From Planctomycetaceae bacterium (GTDB lineage Bacteria; Planctomycetota; Planctomycetia; Pirellulales; UBA1268), in NCBI GenBank assembly GCA_009691925.1, contig SIAG01000135.1:1-9798 (forward strand): DNA of 9,798 bases. The letters run 5' to 3'. Position 1 is the stretch's first letter, and the number at the start of each line of letters is the position of its first letter. A model generated the notes under the pieces. The model ran no database searches. It saw only the letters and a list, made by a program, of their open reading frames with translations, and was not told the origin of the DNA. A program made the translations under genes and the position numbers. Below are positions 7,017 to 9,798 of this stretch, one piece after another.

Positions 7017-7085
7017 GTGCCAGGGGTGCCAGGGGTGCCAGGGGTGCCAGGGGTGCCAGGGGTGCCAGGGGTGCCAGGGGTGCCA
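7017..7085 (+). repeat. 9-bp tandem repeat, 7.7 copies of GTGCCAGGG, G-quadruplex motif
   Basis: Seven perfect copies of GTGCCAGGG are followed by GTGCCA. The array gives seven GGGG runs separated by identical 5-base TGCCA loops on the plus strand, well within the standard G-quadruplex pattern. Perfect identity between units suggests recent slippage and probable copy-number variation between strains. It lies 170 bases before the fliW start, on the strand that would be the RNA sense strand if the leader reaches this far. Confidence 0.93.
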
Positions 7086-7234
7086 AGCGGCGCGTCCCCC
7101 AGTTTCCCCGAGCCGCATCCTCTGCCAGACCCTCCCCGTTTCGCCAAACCTTTTTTCTCGACCCCGACACCGCCATCGGCCGATCTCTCCTACTGAAGGG
7201 AAGGCACCGACACCGGAGCCATCCTGCACCGTCC

Positions 7235-7248
7235 GGCAAAGGAGTGCC
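7235..7248 (+). promoter_or_regulatory. fliW ribosome-binding site in a hairpin loop, candidate CsrA site
   Basis: GGCA (7235-7238) pairs with TGCC (7245-7248), leaving AAGGAG as the loop. The loop is the core of the fliW Shine-Dalgarno sequence, 10 bases before the ATG. GGA in a short hairpin loop that overlaps the ribosome-binding site is the classical layout of a CsrA target. The 4-bp stem is short, so this is suggestive only. Confidence 0.4.
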
Positions 7249-7254
7249 CTGGCC

Positions 7255-7695
7255 ATGCGCATCAACACCTCACGATTCGGGCGCATCGACATCGACGCCG
7301 CCGACATCATCAGCTTCCCCAGCGGACTTCCCGGGCTCGAGGGCTGCCGCGATTGGGCCCTGCTGGCAGACGCGACGAACGACGCCCTCGGTTGGCTTCA
7401 GAGCACGACCCGGGGAGACGTCGCCCTCGCAGTCGTAAGCCCGAGACGGTTCGTGCCCGATTACCAGGTGCGCATCCCGCGCAGTGAGCTCACGCCGCTT
7501 GCCATCGCCGACCTCCGCCAGGCCCAGGTGGTCGTGATCGTCGGCAGCAACGGTAGAACCCTCACCCTCAATCTCAAAGCTCCGATCGTCATTAACCTCG
7601 AAGCCCGCACCGGCCGCCAAGTCGTTGCCAGCGGTGAGCTTCCGATGCAGTACGAATTGCCCTGCGCGACTCCCGGCCTAAAAAAGAGCGCATAA
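7255..7695 (+). CDS. fliW: FliW, flagellar assembly factor and CsrA antagonist
   Basis: Small beta-barrel protein, 146 aa, the usual FliW length. FliW binds flagellin and, when free, binds CsrA and stops it repressing translation, so it couples filament assembly to gene expression. Family marks are DIISFPSGLPGLEG (17-30), RRFVPDYQVRIP (64-75), and the highly typical NLKAPIVINLEARTGRQVV (106-124). The ATG at 7255 follows AAAGGAG by 10 bases, and the protein starts MRINTSRFGRIDID as expected. The frame is open further upstream through the tandem repeat, but that extension would be Cys/Gln/Gly repeat sequence and is not credible. csrA starts 60 bases downstream, the arrangement seen in many bacteria. 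No flagellin or other flagellar gene lies in this window. Confidence 0.93.
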   Translation: MRINTSRFGRIDIDAADIISFPSGLPGLEGCRDWALLADATNDALGWLQSTTRGDVALAVVSPRRFVPDYQVRIPRSELTPLAIADLRQAQVVVIVGSNGRTLTLNLKAPIVINLEARTGRQVVASGELPMQYELPCATPGLKKSA

Positions 7696-7705
7696 TGAAA
7701 GTGCA

Positions 7706-7748
7706 AGCCGACCGGGGAATGTCGGCTCCACGACAGGATCAGGAAGGA
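7706..7748 (+). promoter_or_regulatory. csrA leader with GGA hairpin and GGA-rich ribosome-binding site, candidate CsrA autoregulatory site
   Basis: A perfect 7-bp stem, AGCCGAC (7706-7712) with GTCGGCT (7721-7727), displays the loop CGGGGAAT with a GGA at 7716-7718. Another GGA lies at 7736-7738, and the Shine-Dalgarno AGGAAGGA (7741-7748), 7 bases before the ATG, adds two more. CsrA dimers are known to bridge two GGA sites, one usually covering the ribosome-binding site. A CATAAT box at 7691-7696 could be a -10 for a csrA-only transcript starting near 7703, but no good -35 is seen. Confidence 0.5.
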
Positions 7749-7755
7749 TCGACCG

Positions 7756-8028
7756 ATGCTCGTGCTCTCCAGACAGCGTGATGAAAGCATCATGATCGGT
7801 GACAACATCGTTGTCACGATCGTTGACATTCGGGGAGACAAGGTCCGCTTGGGGATCAATGCCCCTTCCGAGATTCCGGTTCACCGGCAGGAGGTCTACG
7901 AGGCCATCCAGCGGGAGAATCTCCGGGCCGCCAGGCTCGAGCCGGGGGATACCGAGGGGCTCGGACGCTTGGCCGACCGCGGCGCCGCGCAGGGGCCAAA
8001 GAAGCCCAACGACGGCCCACGCCGCTGA
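7756..8028 (+). CDS. csrA: CsrA, carbon storage/translational regulator
   Basis: Homodimeric RNA-binding protein that binds GGA motifs in mRNA leaders and controls translation or decay. It is 90 aa. Residues 1-60 are a clear CsrA domain: MLVLSRQRDESIMIGDNIVV, then RLGINAPSEIPVHRQEVYEAI, with the RNA-contacting residues L4, R6 and R44 in place. Residues 61-90 are a Pro/Gly/charged tail (ending PKKPNDGPRR), longer than the short tail of the 61-aa E. coli protein and probably disordered. It has a strong AGGAAGGA ribosome-binding site. It is paired with fliW, which fits control by FliW sequestration. Its own leader carries candidate CsrA sites. The next gene is convergent across a hairpin. Confidence 0.96.
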   Translation: MLVLSRQRDESIMIGDNIVVTIVDIRGDKVRLGINAPSEIPVHRQEVYEAIQRENLRAARLEPGDTEGLGRLADRGAAQGPKKPNDGPRR

Positions 8029-8032
8029 AGCT

Positions 8033-8056
8033 CGGCCGGGGTCGACGGCCCGGCCG
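8033..8056. terminator. GC-rich hairpin between convergent csrA and redoxin genes
   Basis: A perfect 8-bp all-GC inverted repeat, CGGCCGGG (8033-8040) with CCCGGCCG (8049-8056), has loop GTCGACGG. It fills most of the 31 bases between the csrA stop and the redoxin stop. No T-run follows on either strand, as with the hairpin at 3039-3068. Confidence 0.55.
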
Positions 8057-8059
8057 GGG

Positions 8060-8644
8060 TCATCCTCCTGTGAAGTACTCCGGCTCGCGACCCGGCTTCC
8101 ACTTGATGTTGCAGCCGAGACTGGGGCGCTGCTCCGCGGAGGGCCGCTTCCCCACCACGAGGGCGGCGAGGGCCCCACGGAGATCGGCGCCCGTTACCGC
8201 GACCCCGTTTCCCGGGCGGCTCCCGTCGAGTTGGCCACGATAGGCCAACCGACGCCCGGCATCGAAGGCGAAGAAGTCGGGCGTGCACGCGGCCCGATAG
8301 TCGCGGGCCACGTCCTGGGTCTCATCATAGAGATACGCGAACGGGTAGCCGCGGGCCTCCGCCTCGTGGATCATCTGCTCCGGCGAATCAGCCGGATGTC
8401 CGGAGACGTCATTGGAACTGATGGCGACGAAGCCGATGCCGAGCGGCGCGTAGTCCCGACCGAGCTGGGCAAGCTGGTCGGCCACGTGCTTCACGAACGG
8501 GCAGTGGTTGCAGATGAACATGACGACCGTGCCCCGTTCCCCGGCGACGTCGTCGAGGCCAAGGATCCGGCCGTCGACATTGGGGAGGGAAAAGTTCGGG
8601 GCGGTGGTGCCCAGTGGCAACATCGTGCTCGGCGTGCGGACCAT
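8060..8644 (-). CDS. Thioredoxin-fold redoxin (AhpC/TSA-like) family protein
   Basis: 194-aa cytosolic thioredoxin-fold protein of the peroxiredoxin-like redoxin group. MVRTPSTMLPLGTTAPNFSL (1-20) is the usual opening of this group. FICNHCPFVKHV (43-54) carries a CxxC pair, C45/C48, at the expected active-site position. Further conserved cysteines are C120 (RAACTPDFF) and C178 (SLGCNIKWKPG), and the GQLDGSRPGN segment (137-146) is characteristic. The role is probably thiol-disulphide exchange or peroxide handling; substrate and reductant are unknown. The start at 8644 is supported by GGAG at 8653-8656, 8 bases upstream; a longer frame to 8839 runs antisense through tatD residues and is rejected. 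It lies 85 bases downstream of tatD on the same strand and may be co-transcribed. Confidence 0.9.
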   Translation of the reverse strand: MVRTPSTMLPLGTTAPNFSLPNVDGRILGLDDVAGERGTVVMFICNHCPFVKHVADQLAQLGRDYAPLGIGFVAISSNDVSGHPADSPEQMIHEAEARGYPFAYLYDETQDVARDYRAACTPDFFAFDAGRRLAYRGQLDGSRPGNGVAVTGADLRGALAALVVGKRPSAEQRPSLGCNIKWKPGREPEYFTGG

Positions 8645-8729
8645 GGCTGGATCTCCGTAGGACTGGGCAGAGGGGAGCGGAAGGAATAACGCCGATCTGG
8701 ACGGGAGCGCGGTCGATCGTCGTGCGCTC

Positions 8730-9506
8730 TCATCCCCCGCATCGGAACAGCCTGCGGGCGTTGGCGGCCGTCGTCGCGGCGAGGACCTCGAGTGACACGC
8801 CCCGGGCCAAGGCGAGGCATCGAGCCGTATGGACGACATGGGCCGGTTCGTTGCGTCGTCCGCGAAGCGGCTCCGGGGAGAGAAACGGACTGTCGGTCTC
8901 GACGAGGAGACGGTCGATCGGCACCGTCGCCGCGACCTCGCGGAGCCCGGCCGAGGAGCGGAAGGTCACCATTCCGGCAAACCCGAGATGACAGCCGAGC
9001 TCGAGGGCCTCGGCCGCCTCCACAGACGTCCCGGTGAAGGCGTGGAGGATCGCCGTCAACGGGCCGCGGGCCACCGCCTCACGGAGCATCGCGAGGACGT
9101 CGGCGAGGCTCTCCCGGGTATGGACGACCAACGGGAGCGAGAGCCGTTGCGCTAACCGGACATGCCGATCGAACCATTCCCGCTGGATGTCCGGCGGCGC
9201 ATCGTGACGGTACCAGTCGAGCCCCGTTTCACCGATGGCGGCGACCCGCCCCGACTCGGCGAGGGTGACGATCCGATCCCACTCCCCAGCAACGACCTCG
9301 TTGACGTCGTTGGGGTGAATGCCGGCCGTGGCCACGAGCCCGGGCTCACGGGAGGCCAAATCCGCCGCGGCCTCGCTGTCCATGGCGCGGGTGCCGATGA
9401 CCGCCATCCCCGTTACCCCGGCGGCCCTGGCCCGAGCCACCACCGCGGGCAGCTCGTCGAGATACCGCATCGGATCGAGATGACAATGGCTGTCGAAGAG
9501 CTCCAT
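8730..9506 (-). CDS. tatD: TatD family metal-dependent deoxyribonuclease
   Basis: TIM-barrel metal-dependent hydrolase of the TatD family, 258 aa (family about 260). Members are Mg-dependent 3'-5' exonucleases or DNases acting in DNA repair or turnover; the link to Tat protein export is historical. Metal and catalytic residues are visible: H7 and H9 (DSHCHLD), E93 (GETGLDWY), H129 (VVHTRES), H155 (LHAFTG) and D205 (ETDSPFL). The ATG at 9506 follows GGAGG by 6 bases; the frame is open 20 codons further up but without family similarity. It is the middle gene of a minus-strand cluster, 56 bases after the unknown partial gene and 85 before the redoxin. It could be named ycfH/tatD-like; which paralogue cannot be decided. 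Confidence 0.93.
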   Translation of the reverse strand: MELFDSHCHLDPMRYLDELPAVVARARAAGVTGMAVIGTRAMDSEAAADLASREPGLVATAGIHPNDVNEVVAGEWDRIVTLAESGRVAAIGETGLDWYRHDAPPDIQREWFDRHVRLAQRLSLPLVVHTRESLADVLAMLREAVARGPLTAILHAFTGTSVEAAEALELGCHLGFAGMVTFRSSAGLREVAATVPIDRLLVETDSPFLSPEPLRGRRNEPAHVVHTARCLALARGVSLEVLAATTAANARRLFRCGG

Positions 9507-9562
9507 GCCTTCCCTCCGCGTGGGTGGTGCCGGCTCCCGTGTGCCGTTGGAGAACCGGGGAT

Positions 9563-9798
9563 TCAAGAGACGGGCGCGGGGGAAAGGGAGCCGCTGCGCC
9601 CACCGCGCCGGGCGATCTCTTCGAGCTGATCGGCATGTTGGAGCGACGCCTCGCGGGCCTCGCGCACGAGATCGATCTCCCCGGGGGGCCCTCCCGCGTC
9701 GACGAGCCGGTCGAACTGGGCGATCTGACGCCGCAGCCCGTTGAGCACACGGGGGAGCATCGCGGCGAGGTCGACGTCGTGGGTGGCGGTGTAGCGGA
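9563..9798 (-). CDS. C-terminal part of an unidentified protein, cut by the right edge
   Basis: The frame is open from the window edge to a stop at 9563, giving at least 77 residues beginning RYTATHDVDLAAMLPRVLNG. An internal ATG at 9760 exists, but coding-like sequence continues above it, so the true start is probably outside the window. The segment is amphipathic and charged with no membrane segment, and likely helical: LRRQIAQFDRLVDAG, then EIDLVREAREASLQHADQLEEIARR, ending in a short Gly/Ser/Pro tail. The heptad-like spacing hints at a coiled coil or helical hairpin. I do not recognise the family. It is on the same strand as tatD, 56 bases upstream, so probably in one operon. Confidence 0.6.
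   Translation of the reverse strand, partial: RYTATHDVDLAAMLPRVLNGLRRQIAQFDRLVDAGGPPGEIDLVREAREASLQHADQLEEIARRGGRSGSLSPAPVS

Larger units (their letters stand above)
6936..7254 (+). other. Gene-free stretch between the LPS permease gene and fliW
   Basis: These 319 bases hold no convincing separate gene. They contain a small inverted repeat just after the permease stop (GTCGA/TCGAC, about 6940-6957), the 9-bp tandem array at 7017-7085, a T6 run at 7151-7156 after a weak 4-bp stem (not a convincing terminator), a 10-bp palindrome ATCGGCCGAT at 7175-7184, and the fliW ribosome-binding hairpin. I could not find a good -35/-10 pair for fliW. Long open frames cross the array only because its 9-bp unit keeps any frame open. 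Confidence 0.6.

Noticed and set aside
7017..7085. CRISPR array
   Set aside because: The units are 9 bp, perfectly head-to-tail with no spacers, and no cas gene is nearby.
7141..7157. GTTT-CGCC-AAAC stem plus T6 as an intrinsic terminator for the LPS permease
   Set aside because: The stem is 4 bp and mostly A-T, too weak; the T-run alone is not evidence.
7175..7190. GCCGATCT near 7179 as a sigma28 (flagellar) -10 box for fliW
   Set aside because: There is no TAAA-like -35 at the right distance.
6780..7310. Minus-strand frames giving Trp-His-Pro, Thr-Pro-Gly or Ala-Pro-Leu repeats
   Set aside because: They come only from translating the 9-bp tandem array in different frames; the flanks show no protein-like sequence.
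8645..8839. Longer redoxin starting at 8839
   Set aside because: The extra 65 residues overlap the tatD end in another frame and lack family similarity; a good ribosome-binding site precedes 8644.

Overview
The window is GC-rich bacterial chromosomal DNA with closely packed genes on both strands. The gene content suggests a Gram-negative, probably planctomycete-like bacterium. An LptF/LptG-type lipopolysaccharide permease implies an outer membrane. The fliW-csrA pair, a BshB1-type deacetylase, the small KGGERYVFLYDDDSR protein next to xerC, and the CNHCPFVKH redoxin are a combination I associate with Planctomycetota. The lineage is inferred from remembered family patterns, not from a database search.

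Left part (1-3027): a partial M32 carboxypeptidase (minus strand, cut by the left edge) diverges from a BshB1-like deacetylase. A 77-aa conserved-looking protein of unknown function follows, closely coupled to a complete XerC-type tyrosine recombinase.

Middle (3028-6935): xerC converges on an orphan NarL/FixJ response regulator across a GC-rich hairpin. Further right on the minus strand are hemC (porphobilinogen deaminase) and comF (phosphoribosyltransferase-like), transcribed comF then hemC with a 46-base gap. comF diverges from an LptF/LptG family permease. A good sigma70-like promoter for the permease overlaps the start region of comF.

Right part (6936-9798): a 319-base gene-free stretch holds a 9-bp tandem repeat (7.7 copies) that forms a textbook G-quadruplex motif. 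The fliW-csrA pair follows. FliW is the protein antagonist of the RNA-binding regulator CsrA, so the two should form a partner-switch module. Both ribosome-binding regions carry GGA motifs in or next to small hairpin loops, the signature of CsrA binding sites, which suggests self-regulation. csrA converges, across a second GC-rich hairpin, on a minus-strand cluster read in the order: C-terminal end of an unknown protein, tatD, thioredoxin-like redoxin.

Most of the window is housekeeping. The parts most worth a second look are the fliW-csrA leaders and the G-quadruplex repeat upstream of them. I see no CRISPR array, insertion sequence, tRNA or rRNA.
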